64,000 nt of DNA from an uncultured Sinobacteraceae bacterium (GCA_903822975.1 CAIJRD010000012.1:620001-684000), one strand, 5' to 3'; counted from the first letter of the stretch, positions 20,336-32,529 are shown. Translations and numbers: made by a program. The notes: a model not told the origin generated them from the letters alone.

Positions 20336-21127
20336 ATGGAACGTAGCGGCGAATGGGTTGTATTCGAGCAACCGCTCACGGAGCGGGTGCGCGCATTCCT
20401 TCGCCTGGAGTTCCTGTTCGACGAATTCGCGCACTTTCGCGCCGATGACAGCATCGCCGGTGCACGCGCCGCGATGAAGACTTTTCTCGATATCCTCTCG
20501 GTGATCGGACGCTCTGATTTGCGCACCGATCTGATGAAGGATTTCGCCGAGCAGATCGCCATTTTCACGCGTCTGCGCAGCCGTCCGCAGGTCGACGCCG
20601 TGCAGCTCGACCGCGTGCTGGCCGATCTGCGTGGCACCGGCGCGGCCTTGCAGAAACTCGGCAGCGCGCATCCTTCGCAGCTGTTGCGCGAGAATGAATT
20701 CCTGTTCGCGGTGATGAACCGCAGCGCGATTCCCGGTGGAACATGTGCATTTGATCTGCCGGCCTACCATCGCTGGCTGGCGCGCTCGCACATCGAAATC
20801 GCCGCCGATATCAGCACCTGGACGGCGCAGCTGCAGCCGTTCGAGCAGGCGATTCGCCTGTATCTGCGCCTGATGCGCAACAGCACCCAACCGAGCGAGC
20901 AGGTCGCCGAGGGTGGCGTGTTCCTGCATACGCCGCAGACCTTTCATCCGCTGATCCGCGTGCTGATTCCACAAGGGATGGATGTCTATCCCGAAGTCAG
21001 TGCCGGCAAACACCGCATCTCGATCCGCTTCATGTCGCTCGGCGACGTCAACGTCCGCAACGTACAGGCGGTCGCAGAAATCCCGTTTCGGCTGCAGATG
21101 TGCAGCATTCGCAGCACCCATGATTAG
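20336..21127 (+). CDS. zapD: cell division protein ZapD
   Basis: YEQPLTERVRAFLRLEFLF-like N-terminus; coaE-zapD-yacG synteny. Confidence 0.93.
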   Translation: MERSGEWVVFEQPLTERVRAFLRLEFLFDEFAHFRADDSIAGARAAMKTFLDILSVIGRSDLRTDLMKDFAEQIAIFTRLRSRPQVDAVQLDRVLADLRGTGAALQKLGSAHPSQLLRENEFLFAVMNRSAIPGGTCAFDLPAYHRWLARSHIEIAADISTWTAQLQPFEQAIRLYLRLMRNSTQPSEQVAEGGVFLHTPQTFHPLIRVLIPQGMDVYPEVSAGKHRISIRFMSLGDVNVRNVQAVAEIPFRLQMCSIRSTHD

Positions 21128-21169
21128 CACCGCACCCGGCCTGGCGCCGATTGCAGGGCGCAGCAGCTG

Positions 21170-21397
21170 ATGGCGAGCGACGCACGCGAGCCCGCGGCCA
21201 AGCCGCGCATCGCGCGCTGCCCGCGCTGCGGCAGCAGCACACGGCTCGACCCGGCGAACCGCTGGCGACCGTTCTGCAGCGAACGCTGCAAGCTGATCGA
21301 CCTCGGCGACTGGTTCAGCGAGCGCTATGCGATTCCGGGCGAGCGCCCGATCGAAGACGAAGACGGCGCCGCGCTCGACGAGCCGCAGGATCAGTAA
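21170..21397 (+). CDS. yacG: DNA gyrase inhibitor YacG
   Basis: [37 protein letters not shown] zinc motif. Confidence 0.93.
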   Translation: MASDAREPAAKPRIARCPRCGSSTRLDPANRWRPFCSERCKLIDLGDWFSERYAIPGERPIEDEDGAALDEPQDQ

Positions 21398-21838
21398 GCG
21401 CGGCAGCGGCGCGACTTGCTCAAATTGAGCAGCACGCTGACGCGATCATCGACTTCGCATCAGATCGAACAGCACGCCGAAGTGATCAGCCGCTCCGCAT
21501 CAAGCAGTCCGCCGACGAATTAGGCAGCGCGGAACGGGCCGCTTGGCATTCGACCTCCCCAGTCGCGCTCGAGTCGCAAATGCTGCTTGATCAGAACCGC
21601 AGTGGCGGTCGCATTCTCGACAAGTACAAAGTGCCCCCGAACCAGAGTGCGCCTTCATAAAAAGAGTGCACCGCAAAAAGACTGATTCGCGGATCGATGC
21701 GCAGATTGCGCTGCAGACCAATCCGCTGATCGATCATCCGGCCGCGATGCGTCGCCCATGCATGCCTCGATGAAAGCCTAAGTCAGCAGGAGTCAGCCGA
21801 CCTAAGCCGACATCGCAAACGCGGCGATGGGACCGGCT

Positions 21839-22804
21839 TCAGCCGCGCGTCGGCCAATACGCCGAAATCGCTGCGATCCCAAAACCGCCCAGCGCCTGCA
21901 CGTGCTCCAGTGCAGACGCGTCGAGACCGCCGATTGCGTAGGCCGGCAAGCCGGCCTGCTCGGCCAGCGCGGCGAAGTTGGGCCAACCCAAGGTCGTCGC
22001 TCCGGGATGCGAGGCGGTGTCGAGCACCGGGCCGACAATCACGGCGTCGGCGCCGATCGCGTGCGCCCGGGCGATCTGCGCGGCATCGTGCGCCGAGGCG
22101 AGCACCCAGATGCCTTGCGGCAGCGGCCGCGAATCGAGTTGCGCAAGGGCCGCACTGCTGGCGTGCCAGCCGACCGCACCGAGTGCGGGCACCTGGCTCG
22201 GCGCACGATCCAGCACCAGCCCAATCGCGCGGGCGCGCGCAGGCTCCGTTAGCGCGATTGCAATGGCTTGGTAGGCGGCATCGTCGAGCGCCGGCAAGCG
22301 CAGCCGTAACAGTGCGCCGCTCGGCAAGTGCGCGAGCCCACGAAGCAGCGATGCGAGCGTCGACTGCGGTGGCGTGATCACGTATTCGCGCGGCATCTGT
22401 AGCGCTGCGGCGACACGCCAGCACGACGGCAGCACGTCGAAGTCGCCGATGCGCGACGGCGCGATCCATTCGAACTGCTGGTTTTCACGCGGCTGCGGTT
22501 CGCCGTGGAAGTCGTCGATCAGCCAGGTATCGAGCCACACGCGTCGATCGGAATAATCCTGCCGCAGGCGCGCGAGCCGCTTTCCGCCGCGAATCTGGAC
22601 GCCCAGTTCTTCATCGAGTTCACGCCGCAGCGCCTGATACGGCGTTTCGCCGCACTCGAGCTTGCCGCCTGGGAATTCCCACTTGCCGGCCGCGAGCTTG
22701 CCGGCCGGACGCTGTGCCAACAGCACTTCGCCGCTGGCGCGCATCAGCACGCCGCAGGCGACGTCGATGACCGGTCGCGAGTTCGGTTCAATCACGCGCA
22801 GCAC
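21839..22804 (-). CDS. Nudix (MutT) hydrolase fused to thiamine-phosphate-synthase-like domain
   Basis: Nudix box GGKLECGETPYQALRRELDEELGV plus C-terminal TENI/TMP-synthase pattern; GTG start presumed (22804 or 22795). Confidence 0.87.
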   Translation of the reverse strand: MLRVIEPNSRPVIDVACGVLMRASGEVLLAQRPAGKLAAGKWEFPGGKLECGETPYQALRRELDEELGVQIRGGKRLARLRQDYSDRRVWLDTWLIDDFHGEPQPRENQQFEWIAPSRIGDFDVLPSCWRVAAALQMPREYVITPPQSTLASLLRGLAHLPSGALLRLRLPALDDAAYQAIAIALTEPARARAIGLVLDRAPSQVPALGAVGWHASSAALAQLDSRPLPQGIWVLASAHDAAQIARAHAIGADAVIVGPVLDTASHPGATTLGWPNFAALAEQAGLPAYAIGGLDASALEHVQALGGFGIAAISAYWPTRG

Positions 22805-22814
22805 ACCGCGCGCT

Positions 22815-24032
22815 TCAGGTGCGGTACTCGGCGTTGATCTTGACGTAGTCGTAACTGAAGTCGCAGGTCCACACGCGCGCCTGGGCAGTGCCGCGACCGA
22901 GCCCGACGCGGATGCTGAATTCCGACTGCGCGACCACCGCGGCACCGAGTTCTTCGCGATAGGCCGGATGCGGTTCGCCGCCTTCGATCAGCGGCACCGC
23001 GTCGAGCGCGACACTCACCGTGCTCGGATGCAGGCCGTCGACGCCGGCTTTGCCGATCGCCATGACGATGCGTCCCCAGTTGGCGTCGCTGGCGAACATC
23101 GCGGTTTTCACCAGCGGCGAATGCGCGATCGACAAGGCGACCTTGCGCGCCTCGGCCGCATCGCGCGCGCCGCCCACCTCGATGGTGATGAATTTGGTCG
23201 CGCCCTCGCCGTCGCGCACGATGGCCTGCGCCAGTTCGATCGACACGTCCGTGATCGCCGCCAGAATGGTCGCGTAGTCGGCATCGGCGATGTCGATGTC
23301 GCGCGTTCCGGCCTGCGCCGTGGCGCACAGCACGAAGGAATCGTTGGTCGAGGTATCGCCGTCGACGGTCGCGCAATTGAACGACTCGGCGGCGGCCTGC
23401 TTGATTGCTGCCTGCGTCGCTGCCGGCGTCAGGCGTGCGTCGGTGCAGACAAAGGCCAGCAGGGTCGCCATGTCGGGATGAATCATGCCGACACCCTTGG
23501 CGATGCCGGTAACGGTGACTGGCCCTTGCGCGGTATTCACGCGGCGACTCGCGCCCTTGGCGACGGTGTCGGTCGTCATGATCGCCTGCGCGGCTTCGCC
23601 CCAGGACTCGGCGCGCAAGTTCGCTTGCGCCTGCGGGATTGCCGCCAACATGCGCGCGACCGGCAACCGCTGACCGATCACGCCGGTCGAGAACGGCAGC
23701 ACTTGCGTGGCTTCGCAGCCGAGCGATTGCGCAACCGCCGCGCCGATCGCCTTGGCATCGGCCACACCGGCATTGCCGGTCGCCGCGTTGGCGTTGCCGG
23801 CGTTGATCACCAGCGCGCGAATTGCCGCACCGGCGGCGAGGTACTCGCGACAGACCGTTACCGGTGCCGCCGCAAAACTGTTCTGCGTGAACACCCCGGC
23901 GACGCGGCTACCTGCGGCGAGCTCGATCAGCAGCAGGTCCTTGCGGCCCGGCTTCTTGATCGCGGCTTCGGCCGGGCCCAGACGAACGCCAGCGACGGGC
24001 AGCAGGTTGTTCGGGAAATGCAGGTTGACAGG
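22815..24032 (-). CDS. argJ: bifunctional glutamate N-acetyltransferase / amino-acid N-acetyltransferase
   Basis: Autocleavage region GMIHPDMATLLAFVCTDA; ArgJ-like throughout; start MPVNLHFPNN. Confidence 0.95.
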   Translation of the reverse strand, partial: PVNLHFPNNLLPVAGVRLGPAEAAIKKPGRKDLLLIELAAGSRVAGVFTQNSFAAAPVTVCREYLAAGAAIRALVINAGNANAATGNAGVADAKAIGAAVAQSLGCEATQVLPFSTGVIGQRLPVARMLAAIPQAQANLRAESWGEAAQAIMTTDTVAKGASRRVNTAQGPVTVTGIAKGVGMIHPDMATLLAFVCTDARLTPAATQAAIKQAAAESFNCATVDGDTSTNDSFVLCATAQAGTRDIDIADADYATILAAITDVSIELAQAIVRDGEGATKFITIEVGGARDAAEARKVALSIAHSPLVKTAMFASDANWGRIVMAIGKAGVDGLHPSTVSVALDAVPLIEGGEPHPAYREELGAAVVAQSEFSIRVGLGRGTAQARVWTCDFSYDYVKINAEYRT

Positions 24033-24385
24033 CATCGCGTTGAATTCCAGAGCAGGGTGCAGCGGCAAGATCGCAGGCCGGCGCGTGCGGCCGGCATCTT
24101 CGGCTGCGAATTATGAACTGTGACGCATGAACAGCGCGCGACGACGCGCGATTCTGGCTGTCCCCGCCGCTCAAGGAAATCACTTCGCGACGTCTGCTCG
24201 TCAGGCGCTCCTGCGATTGGCGCGGGCAGCGTCACTCAACGACGTCACCGCTTCGAGGCGCAGCCGCATCGCACGCGGTCGCCTCAATCTGAAGACATCC
24301 AAGACTCGCGCGCGGTTGATCGAGCGAATCGCTAGCAGCAGCGACCTTCAATCCAAACGCACGCGCAGACCTCAGCGGCGAATGC

Positions 24386-27193
24386 TTACGACAAGCGTCC
24401 GTGGCACTGCTTGAACTTCTTGCCCGAGCCGCAGGGGCAAGGTTCATTGCGTCCGACTTTGGGGGCTTCGCGGGCGAACGTATCGGCCAGTTCGGCGCCG
24501 ACGGCCGCTTTCGCAAGGGGCTGCAACGGTCGACCGGCTGCAGCGGCCGGCGCGGGTCGCCCTAGATTGGGTGGCGGCTCCGCCGGTTGTGCGGCTGCCG
24601 CCGCGGCGTCGGCTGCGAGAATGCTCTGCGCCTCGGCGTGCTGCGCCTGCATTTCAACCGGGCGGCGACGCGCCTCTTCAAGCGCGGCCACTTCGGCTTC
24701 GGACAGCAACTGTACGCGCGACAAATTCGAGATCACCGCATGCTTGAAGCGCGCCAGCATGTCGTTGAACATCGTGAACGCTTCGCGCTTGTATTCCTGC
24801 TTCGGATCCTTCTGCGCATAACCGCGCAAATGGATGCCCTGGCGCAGATAATCGATCGCGGCCAGATGCTCGCGCCAGTACTGGTCCAGAATCTGTAGCG
24901 TGATGACTTTCTCGGCGTGTTCGAGTGCCGCCGGATCGCGCTGCTTCTTGCTGGCGTAGGCGTCGTTGAGCGCCTTCATCAGGCGTTCGCGCAACTCCTT
25001 TTCTTCCAGCTGTGGCTCGGCCTTGAGCCATTCGCGCAAGGGCAGCGTCAGATCGAAGTCGCGCTGCAGTGCTTCCTCCAGCCCTTCAAGATTCCACTGC
25101 TCTTCGAGGCTCTGCGGCACGATATAGGCGTCGACCACCGCACGGCAGACGTCGACACGGATGTCGTCGATCAGCGGCGTGACGTTGGCGGCGGTCATCA
25201 ACTCATCGCGCAACTCATAGATCGCTTTGCGCTGATCGTTGGCGACGTTGTCGTACTCGAGCAGATTCTTTCGAATGTCGAAGTTGTGCGCTTCGACCTT
25301 GCGCTGCGCGGTTTCGATCGCGCGCGTGACCATGCCGTGTTCGAGCGCTTCGCCGTCCTGCATGCCGAGTCGCAGCAGCAGCGCGCGCATACGCGGCGGC
25401 GTGAAGATGCGCATCAGCGTGTCGTCGAGCGACAGGTAGAAGCGCGTTGCACCCGGATCGCCCTGACGGCCGGAACGGCCGCGCAGCTGGTTGTCGATGC
25501 GGCGCGACTCGTGACGTTCGGAGCCGATCACGTAAAGCCCGCCAGACTTCAGCACTTGTTCGTGGCGTTCGCGCCAGCTGGCTTTCGCCGCTTCGCGTGC
25601 CGCCAGTGCCTCCGCGGTGCCGTCTTCAGCGAGATGCGTCAACTCGGCTTCGAGGCTGCCGCCGAGCACGATGTCGGTGCCGCGACCCGCCATGTTGGTG
25701 GCGATGGTCACCGCACCGGCGCGGCCAGCCTGCGCCACGATCTCGGCTTCGCGTTCGTGCTGTTTCGCGTTCAGCACTTCGTGAACGATGCCCTTCTGCT
25801 TGAGAAGTCCGGACAGCAATTCGGAAGTCTCAATGCTGGCGGTACCGACCAGGATCGGCTGCTGGCGCTTGTGCGCGCTTTCGATGTCGGCGATTACTGC
25901 TTCGAATTTTTCTTTCGCGGTGCCGTAGACCAGATCGCCGCGATCCTGACGGATCATCGGCCGGTTGGTCGGAATCACGACCACTTCGAGGTTATAGATG
26001 CTCTGGAATTCGTAGGCTTCCGTATCGGCGGTGCCGGTCATGCCGGACAGCTTGCCGTACAGGCGGAAGTAGTTCTGGAACGTGATCGACGCCAGCGTCT
26101 GGTTTTCCTGCTGGATCGGAACGCCTTCTTTGGCTTCGACCGCTTGATGCAGACCATCGGACCAACGCCGACCGCTCATCATGCGGCCGGTGAACTCGTC
26201 GATGATGACGATCTGGCCGCCGCGCACGATGTACTCGACATCACGCTTGTACAGATGATGTGCGCGCAGCAAGGCATTCAGGTGATGCACCAGCACGATG
26301 CGGCTGGGATCGTAAAGACTTTCCTCTTCGGCCAGTAGCCCGACTTCGCGCAGCAGGTCTTCGATCTTCTCGTGGCCGGCTTCCGACAGATGAACCTGCT
26401 TGCCCTTTTCGTCGGCCCAGAAATCGCCCGCGCCTTCTTCGTCCTTCTGTGCGTGCAAACGCGGAATCAGGCCGTTGAGCTGGCGCCAGAGTTCCGGATC
26501 GTCATCAGTCGGGCCACTGATGATCAGCGGCGTGCGGGCTTCATCGATCAGGATCGAGTCGACTTCGTCGACGATGGCGTATGCATGACCACGCTGCATC
26601 TTGTCGTTCAGCGAGAACGCCAGGTTGTCGCGCAGATAGTCGAAGCCGAGTTCGTTGTTGGTCGCGTAGGTGATGTCGGCGGCGTAGGCCTCGCGCTTTT
26701 CCTGCGGCGACTGCCCCGGCACGACGACGCCGACGCTGAGTCCGAGAAAGCGATGAATGCGTCCCATCCACTCGGCGTCGCGGCGCGCGAGGTAATCGTT
26801 GACGGTGACGATATGGACGCCCTTGCCGGTCAACGCGTTCAGGTAAGCCGGCAATGTGGCAACCAGCGTCTTGCCTTCGCCGGTGCGCATTTCCGAAATC
26901 TTGCCTTGGTGCAGCACCGCGGCACCGACCAGCTGGGTATCGAAGTGGCGCATGCCCAGTACGCGCCGCCCGGCTTCACGGACGACCGCGAATGCATCGG
27001 GCAACAGCGCATCGAGCGTCTCGCCGTCGGCAAGTCGCTTACGCAGCACCTGTGTCTGCGCCGACAGTTCGGCATCGGCCAGCGCCTGATACTTCGGCTC
27101 CAGCGCGTTGATGGTGGCGACGACGCCGCCGAGGCGCTTGATCAGACGTTGATTGCGGCTTCCGAAGAGGCGCGCGAGAAAGTTATTCAGCAT
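24386..27193 (-). CDS. secA: preprotein translocase ATPase SecA
   Basis: [43 protein letters not shown]-terminal zinc motif [14 protein letters not shown]. Confidence 0.98.
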   Translation of the reverse strand: MLNNFLARLFGSRNQRLIKRLGGVVATINALEPKYQALADAELSAQTQVLRKRLADGETLDALLPDAFAVVREAGRRVLGMRHFDTQLVGAAVLHQGKISEMRTGEGKTLVATLPAYLNALTGKGVHIVTVNDYLARRDAEWMGRIHRFLGLSVGVVVPGQSPQEKREAYAADITYATNNELGFDYLRDNLAFSLNDKMQRGHAYAIVDEVDSILIDEARTPLIISGPTDDDPELWRQLNGLIPRLHAQKDEEGAGDFWADEKGKQVHLSEAGHEKIEDLLREVGLLAEEESLYDPSRIVLVHHLNALLRAHHLYKRDVEYIVRGGQIVIIDEFTGRMMSGRRWSDGLHQAVEAKEGVPIQQENQTLASITFQNYFRLYGKLSGMTGTADTEAYEFQSIYNLEVVVIPTNRPMIRQDRGDLVYGTAKEKFEAVIADIESAHKRQQPILVGTASIETSELLSGLLKQKGIVHEVLNAKQHEREAEIVAQAGRAGAVTIATNMAGRGTDIVLGGSLEAELTHLAEDGTAEALAAREAAKASWRERHEQVLKSGGLYVIGSERHESRRIDNQLRGRSGRQGDPGATRFYLSLDDTLMRIFTPPRMRALLLRLGMQDGEALEHGMVTRAIETAQRKVEAHNFDIRKNLLEYDNVANDQRKAIYELRDELMTAANVTPLIDDIRVDVCRAVVDAYIVPQSLEEQWNLEGLEEALQRDFDLTLPLREWLKAEPQLEEKELRERLMKALNDAYASKKQRDPAALEHAEKVITLQILDQYWREHLAAIDYLRQGIHLRGYAQKDPKQEYKREAFTMFNDMLARFKHAVISNLSRVQLLSEAEVAALEEARRRPVEMQAQHAEAQSILAADAAAAAAQPAEPPPNLGRPAPAAAAGRPLQPLAKAAVGAELADTFAREAPKVGRNEPCPCGSGKKFKQCHGRLS

Positions 27194-27508
27194 TCGGATT
27201 TCGAGGACAGGCCATTTGCGCTGACAAGCGCGTAGGCGCCCTAAGTCATTAGGAGGTGGATTATGCCTTAAGACTTGTTACAGCCGGGCAGCTTTTCAAG
27301 GGACCGGACCGGCATCGGCACTGGACCTTGAGCCGAGTCGGCAGCGTCGCCCAACCGGATTCCTTCGTAGGACGGGGCTTAACCGCCAGCGTCAGGCTTC
27401 AGTCGCTTCAGCGCGGGGTCCGCCGCAATCGCCTTACGTCCTCAATTCCGTCCCGCGCTCAGTTCGGCGGTCGCCGCGTTCAACGGCCCGCATATACAAG
27501 GAACCGAT

Positions 27509-28438
27509 CTAGCGCGCCGCGGCGATGTATTGCTCGGGATTGACGATGTTGCCGTTCAACAGCACTTCGAAATGGACGTGCGGTCCCGTCGACCGGCCGG
27601 TGCTGCCCATCAGCGAAATCGCCTGGCCTTTTTTCACGCGGTCGCCGACTTTGACCAGAATTTGCTCGTTGTGGCCATAGCGCGTGACGTAGCCATTGCC
27701 ATGATTGATCTCGACCATGTTGCCGTACCCGGTATGGTCGCCGGCCTCGGTGACGATGCCCGACGCCACCGCCAGCACTTCCGATCCTTCGGCGGCCGCG
27801 AAGTCGATACCGGGGTGATAGGCGCGCAGTCCAGTGAACGGATCGGTGCGGTTGCCGTAAGGCGAGGTGATGTAGCCAACACTGATCGGCCAGCCGGAGG
27901 GTTTGATTTCCTTTTGCAGGCGCCCGGCCAGCAGCAGATCTTCAAGCACTCGCATTTGCCGTTCGCGGTCGCTGAGCTGTTGCTGGAGTTGGTCCAGCGA
28001 ATCGACCGCGCTGCTGAGTACCAGCGGCTGCGATGCGTCGATGATTTCCGGACCACCCATCGGCGGCGGTTTGTCGAAGTTGAATTCGGTGGGGTCGATA
28101 TTGGCAATCTGCGTCATGCGGCTGCCGGCGGCGTCGAGGCGCATGACATAGGCCTGCAACTGCGCGATGCGACGCGCCAGCCCATGCGCGTCTTCCTCGG
28201 CCTTGGCGCGCGCATCCGCCAATTGCTGGCGTTGCTGCTGCATCTCGGCGGCCCAGGAGGTCAACACCGGTGTCGGCATCGCGCCGGCATCGGGTCGCAA
28301 CCACCAGCCAGCGGCGAAGAACAGCGCCGAAAACATCATTGCGGCAAATCCAGCCGGCAACCATGTCGTGACGCTGCGCGGGTCCAAGCGCAGACGCCAA
28401 GTACGGCCGCGCTTGTGACTGATTAGAATTAGATCCAC
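27509..28438 (-). CDS. M23 family metallopeptidase
   Basis: GNRTDPFTGLRAYHPGIDFAAAEGSEVLAVASGIV...GHNEQILVKVGDRVKKGQAISLMGSTGRSTGPHVHFEV. Confidence 0.95.
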   Translation of the reverse strand: MDLILISHKRGRTWRLRLDPRSVTTWLPAGFAAMMFSALFFAAGWWLRPDAGAMPTPVLTSWAAEMQQQRQQLADARAKAEEDAHGLARRIAQLQAYVMRLDAAGSRMTQIANIDPTEFNFDKPPPMGGPEIIDASQPLVLSSAVDSLDQLQQQLSDRERQMRVLEDLLLAGRLQKEIKPSGWPISVGYITSPYGNRTDPFTGLRAYHPGIDFAAAEGSEVLAVASGIVTEAGDHTGYGNMVEINHGNGYVTRYGHNEQILVKVGDRVKKGQAISLMGSTGRSTGPHVHFEVLLNGNIVNPEQYIAAAR

Positions 28439-28459
28439 TTACGTTCCATCCTGAAATCG

Positions 28460-28777
28460 GTGAAGCAAAAACCGCCATCCGAAGCGCGCAGCATCGGTTC
28501 TTATCTGAGCGATCCGCTACTTTCTGTGCGCCGCCTGATGACCGAAGCCGACCGACTGACGCAACTGCAAATCGCACTCCGCGAATGGCTCCCCTCAGCG
28601 GTTCGCGACTCTATCCGTGTAGCGGCCGAACAAGAAGGAACCCTAACCCTCCATGTCAGCTCAGCTGCCGCGCTTGTCGCCATCCGCTACTGCGAAACCG
28701 AACTCCTCCGCCATCTGCAACAGTCCGCTACCTGTTCCGCCACGAGGGTGGTAACCAAGGTAGTGCCGCAGGCCTGA
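28460..28777 (+). CDS. DciA-like DUF721 protein
   Basis: Short KOW-like DUF721 pattern between the M23 peptidase and lpxC, its usual neighbourhood. Confidence 0.72.
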   Translation: MKQKPPSEARSIGSYLSDPLLSVRRLMTEADRLTQLQIALREWLPSAVRDSIRVAAEQEGTLTLHVSSAAALVAIRYCETELLRHLQQSATCSATRVVTKVVPQA

Positions 28778-28941
28778 CCTAAATTGACTAGCAAAATTTG
28801 ACCCAGGTCACGAATCGGGTCGATCGGAGTCTAAGCGTGATTTTGCGCCCGGCGCAAGGCCAATGCCCTGTTTCGGGGCACCACGTACGACCTCTTTACC
28901 TAGCCCAGGCCACGGCGCCAGGGCAGCAGAAGCCCGCGGAA

Positions 28942-29859
28942 TCAGGCCAAGGCGGCTGCGGGACGTGGGTAAAAAGCGGCGGCCGGCGACGGTTCGTCGC
29001 CAAAAGTGACCACTTCCCAGGCGGATTCATCGGCCAGAACTGCGCGCGCGAGCCGGTTGTTGAGCGCGTGACCCGACTTGAACGCCGTATAAGCTCCAAT
29101 CAGCGGATGCCCGAGCAGGTAAAGATCGCCGACGGCATCGAGAATCTTGTGCCGAACGAACTCGTCGGCATAACGCAGCCCGTCTTGATTCAGCACGCGA
29201 AACTGGTCGACCGCCACGGCATTTTCCAGACTCGCGCCGAGCGCGAGCTTGCGCGAGCGCAGGAATTCGAATTCGCGCATGAAGCCAAACGTGCGCGCAC
29301 GACTGACCTCGCGGATATAAGCCGCGGTGGAGAACTCGACGGTGGCGGTCTGCGCGGTCGACTTCACCAGCGGATGATCGAAATCGATATGGAAGTTCAG
29401 GCGGAAGCCGTTGTACGGCTCCAGCCGCGCCCACTTGTCGCCGTCGCTCACCTGCACTGGCTGCTTCAATTTGAGAAAGCGCTTCGGCGCCTCCTGCTCG
29501 CGAATGCCGGCCGACTGGATCAGGAACACCAGAGGTGCGGCACTGCCGTCCATGATCGGCACTTCAGGCGCCGACAATTCTGCGATGCAATTGTCGATGC
29601 CGAGGCCCGCGAGCGCCGACATCAAGTGTTCGACCGTACCGAACTTGACGCCGTCGACAATCAGATTGGTCGAAAGCGTGGTCTCGCCAACCGCTGCGGC
29701 ACGCGCCTGCACCTCGCGCGGCGGGTCGAGATCGACGCGCCGAAACACGATGCCGGTATCGACTGGCGCCGGCAGCAAGGACATGAACACTTTGTGTCCA
29801 CTATGCAGCCCGACGCCGCTGGCGCGGATCGGTGTCCGCAGGGTTCTTTGCGAAATCAT
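28942..29859 (-). CDS. lpxC: UDP-3-O-acyl-N-acetylglucosamine deacetylase
   Basis: [24 protein letters not shown]..., [29 protein letters not shown]. Confidence 0.98.
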   Translation of the reverse strand: MISQRTLRTPIRASGVGLHSGHKVFMSLLPAPVDTGIVFRRVDLDPPREVQARAAAVGETTLSTNLIVDGVKFGTVEHLMSALAGLGIDNCIAELSAPEVPIMDGSAAPLVFLIQSAGIREQEAPKRFLKLKQPVQVSDGDKWARLEPYNGFRLNFHIDFDHPLVKSTAQTATVEFSTAAYIREVSRARTFGFMREFEFLRSRKLALGASLENAVAVDQFRVLNQDGLRYADEFVRHKILDAVGDLYLLGHPLIGAYTAFKSGHALNNRLARAVLADESAWEVVTFGDEPSPAAAFYPRPAAALA

Positions 29860-29987
29860 TTGGGATGAGGCCGTTGCCGTGCTTGCGCACGCCGTCTCTA
29901 GACAGGTGTCGAGGCCGGAAAGTTTAGCACCTCCCCAGAAGGTGCCACCCGGCCTGCGCCTCTAGATCCGTCTGCGGCCCGCTGGTC

Positions 29988-31205
29988 TCAGTCTGCCTGG
30001 GCGCGCAGGAATGCCGGAATATCCAGCAGTTCCTCGTTGTAGTCCGCCAGTGCCGCCAGACCACCGCCGGAAGGACGCGCGTTACGCATCACTGCGGGAA
30101 TCTCCACATCGTGCGGCCGTGCCGACTTCAGCGGCTGACGCATCGGCGTGACCACGCCGACCGGATGCCCGAAGCTCTGGCCCTTGAGTCGTGTCGGCAG
30201 CGCATCGGGCACGCCCTGTATGTTGCGCTGACCTTCGAGCCCGGTGGCCACCACGGTGACGCGAATCTCGCCGTTGAGGTTCGGATCGTACGAGGTGCCG
30301 CATTTGAAATCGGCATCTTCCGAGGCGATCTCGCCGACATGCGAGTTGATGAACTCGTACTCGTCGAGAGTCAGCGTGTCGTCGCAGGTGATGTTCACCA
30401 GGATGCCGCGCGCGCCGCGCACTTCGATATCGTCGAGCAGCGGGCTCGACAGCGCCATTTCGACCGAGCGCTTGGCGCGATCTTCACCGCTGGCGCGACC
30501 GATGCCCATCATCGCGGTACCGCGACTGCTCATTACCGTGCGCACGTCGGCGAAGTCGAGGTTCATCTCGCCCGGCCGCGTGATCAGATCGGAGATGCCG
30601 AGCACCGCGTTCTGCAGCACGTCGTTGGCGGCCTTGAACGCGTTCTTCAGCGAGATGCTGCCACCGAGGACCAGCCGCAGCTTGTCGTTCGGGATGACGA
30701 TCAGCGAATCGACCTGCTGGCTCAGCTTGACGATGCCCTGCAGCGCGCGCGTCATGCGCTGACCCTTCTCGCTCTGGAACGGCTTGGTCACCACAGCGAC
30801 CGTCAGGATTTTCATTTCCTTGGCGATTTCTGCGATCACCGGTGCTGCACCGGTGCCGGTGCCGCCGCCCATGCCGGCGGTGACGAACAACAGGTCGGTG
30901 CCTTCCAGCATTTCGGCGATGCGCTCGCGATCTTCTTCCGCGGCGGCACGGCCGACTTCCGGATCGCTGCCGGCGCCCAGTCCACGTGTTAGTTCAACAC
31001 CCATCTGTAACTGAAGCGTGGGCGCGCATTTCTCCAAATGCACGCGGTCGGTGTTGGCGCAGATGAACTCGACGCCTTCGATGCCCGCTTGGGCCATCTG
31101 ATTGACCGTATTGCAGCCGCCGCCGCCGACGCCGATCACACGAATCACGGCGCGCTTGCTGTGGCCATCCACCAGCTCGAACATCTCAGGAACCACTGTC
31201 TTCAT
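29988..31205 (-). CDS. ftsZ: cell division GTPase FtsZ
   Basis: GGGGCNTVNQM, GMGGGTGTGAAPVIAEIAK tubulin signature; start MKTVVPEMF; C-terminal DIPAFLRAQAD. Confidence 0.98.
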   Translation of the reverse strand: MKTVVPEMFELVDGHSKRAVIRVIGVGGGGCNTVNQMAQAGIEGVEFICANTDRVHLEKCAPTLQLQMGVELTRGLGAGSDPEVGRAAAEEDRERIAEMLEGTDLLFVTAGMGGGTGTGAAPVIAEIAKEMKILTVAVVTKPFQSEKGQRMTRALQGIVKLSQQVDSLIVIPNDKLRLVLGGSISLKNAFKAANDVLQNAVLGISDLITRPGEMNLDFADVRTVMSSRGTAMMGIGRASGEDRAKRSVEMALSSPLLDDIEVRGARGILVNITCDDTLTLDEYEFINSHVGEIASEDADFKCGTSYDPNLNGEIRVTVVATGLEGQRNIQGVPDALPTRLKGQSFGHPVGVVTPMRQPLKSARPHDVEIPAVMRNARPSGGGLAALADYNEELLDIPAFLRAQAD

Positions 31206-31284
31206 ATTCACTCTCCTTGTTGCCGCCGTAATGCAATCGTAATGTCGTCGGACCTGCGTCCGTAACCTTTTCAAAAAAAAATTT

Positions 31285-32529
31285 TCAGAAGTGACCTTTC
31301 AACCAGCCCTGTACTTTTCCCGCCCAGTTGCCGACGCTCGCGTGCGATAGCGAACGCGTGCCCACCGGCTTCTGCTGTTTCGCGAACAACAGCAGTCCAA
31401 CGCCGGTGGAATAAGCCGGACTGCGGGTGATTTCCTCGATACCTTCAACGTCGTGCGGCAGGCCCAGACGCACTGCCACTTCCAACACTTCTTCAGCCAG
31501 TTCGAGGATCCCTGGCGTTTGCGCAACGCCGCCGGTGATGACGACACCACCTGCGATCAAGTCGTACACGTCCGCACGATGCAGTTCCTTGCGGACGTAG
31601 CGGAACAATTCTTCGAGACGCGGCCGCATCACTTCAGCGAGCATCTGCCGCGACAAGCGTCGCGGTGGTGTCTCGCCGACGCTCGGCACTTCGATCAGCG
31701 CGTCGTTCTGCACCAGCTCGGGCAAGGCGCAGCCATATTTGATCTTGATCTGTTCGGCGTGCTGCGCCGGCGTGCGGAATGCAACGGCGATATCGCTGGT
31801 GACCAGATCACCGGCGATCGGTACCACTGCGGTGTGGCGAATCGAGCCGCCTTTGAATACCGCGATGTCGGTGGTGCCACCACCGATGTCGATAACGCAG
31901 ACGCCGAGGTCGCGCTCATCAGGCGAGAGCACCGCATCGGACGAGGCCAGGTGCTGCAGCACCAGCTTTTCGACGGTCAAGCCGCAGCGCTCGACGCACT
32001 TGTACAGATTCTGCGCGGCACTCAGCGTACCGGTGACCATGTGCACTTTCGCCTCGAGCCGCACCGCGCTCATGCCGACCGGATCGTGGATGCCTTCCTG
32101 GCCATCGACCACATACTCCTGCGGCACCACGTGCAGCACTTGCTGGTCGGCCGGAATCGCCAGCGCGCTGGCCGCTTCGATCACCGCCTCGACATCGCGC
32201 TCGCTGATCTCGCGATGCCGGATCGGCACCACGCCGACCGAATTGAGGCTCTTGATATGACTGCCGGTGATGCCGACGTGCGCGGCGCGCACGCGGCAGT
32301 TCGCCATCAGCTCCGCGGCCTCCACGGCACGACGGATCGAATCCACCGTGTGTTCGATGTTGACCACCACACCCTTCTTCAAACCGCGCATGGGCGCGGT
32401 GCCGAGGCCGATCACGCGCACGCGGCCGGTGCCGTTGGGCGAGGCCACCAGTTCGCCGATCATCGCGGCGACCTTGGAGGTGCCGACATCGAGTGACACC
32501 AGGTATTCAGCGGTCGCGCGTCTGCTCAT
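31285..32529 (-). CDS. ftsA: cell division protein FtsA
   Basis: LVSLDVGTSKVAAMIGE, VIDIGGGTTDIAVF; start MSRRATAEY. Confidence 0.97.
   Translation of the reverse strand: MSRRATAEYLVSLDVGTSKVAAMIGELVASPNGTGRVRVIGLGTAPMRGLKKGVVVNIEHTVDSIRRAVEAAELMANCRVRAAHVGITGSHIKSLNSVGVVPIRHREISERDVEAVIEAASALAIPADQQVLHVVPQEYVVDGQEGIHDPVGMSAVRLEAKVHMVTGTLSAAQNLYKCVERCGLTVEKLVLQHLASSDAVLSPDERDLGVCVIDIGGGTTDIAVFKGGSIRHTAVVPIAGDLVTSDIAVAFRTPAQHAEQIKIKYGCALPELVQNDALIEVPSVGETPPRRLSRQMLAEVMRPRLEELFRYVRKELHRADVYDLIAGGVVITGGVAQTPGILELAEEVLEVAVRLGLPHDVEGIEEITRSPAYSTGVGLLLFAKQQKPVGTRSLSHASVGNWAGKVQGWLKGHF

Noticed and set aside
24917-26338. 473-aa plus-strand ORF opposite secA
   Set aside because: Antisense artefact; secA is strongly supported.
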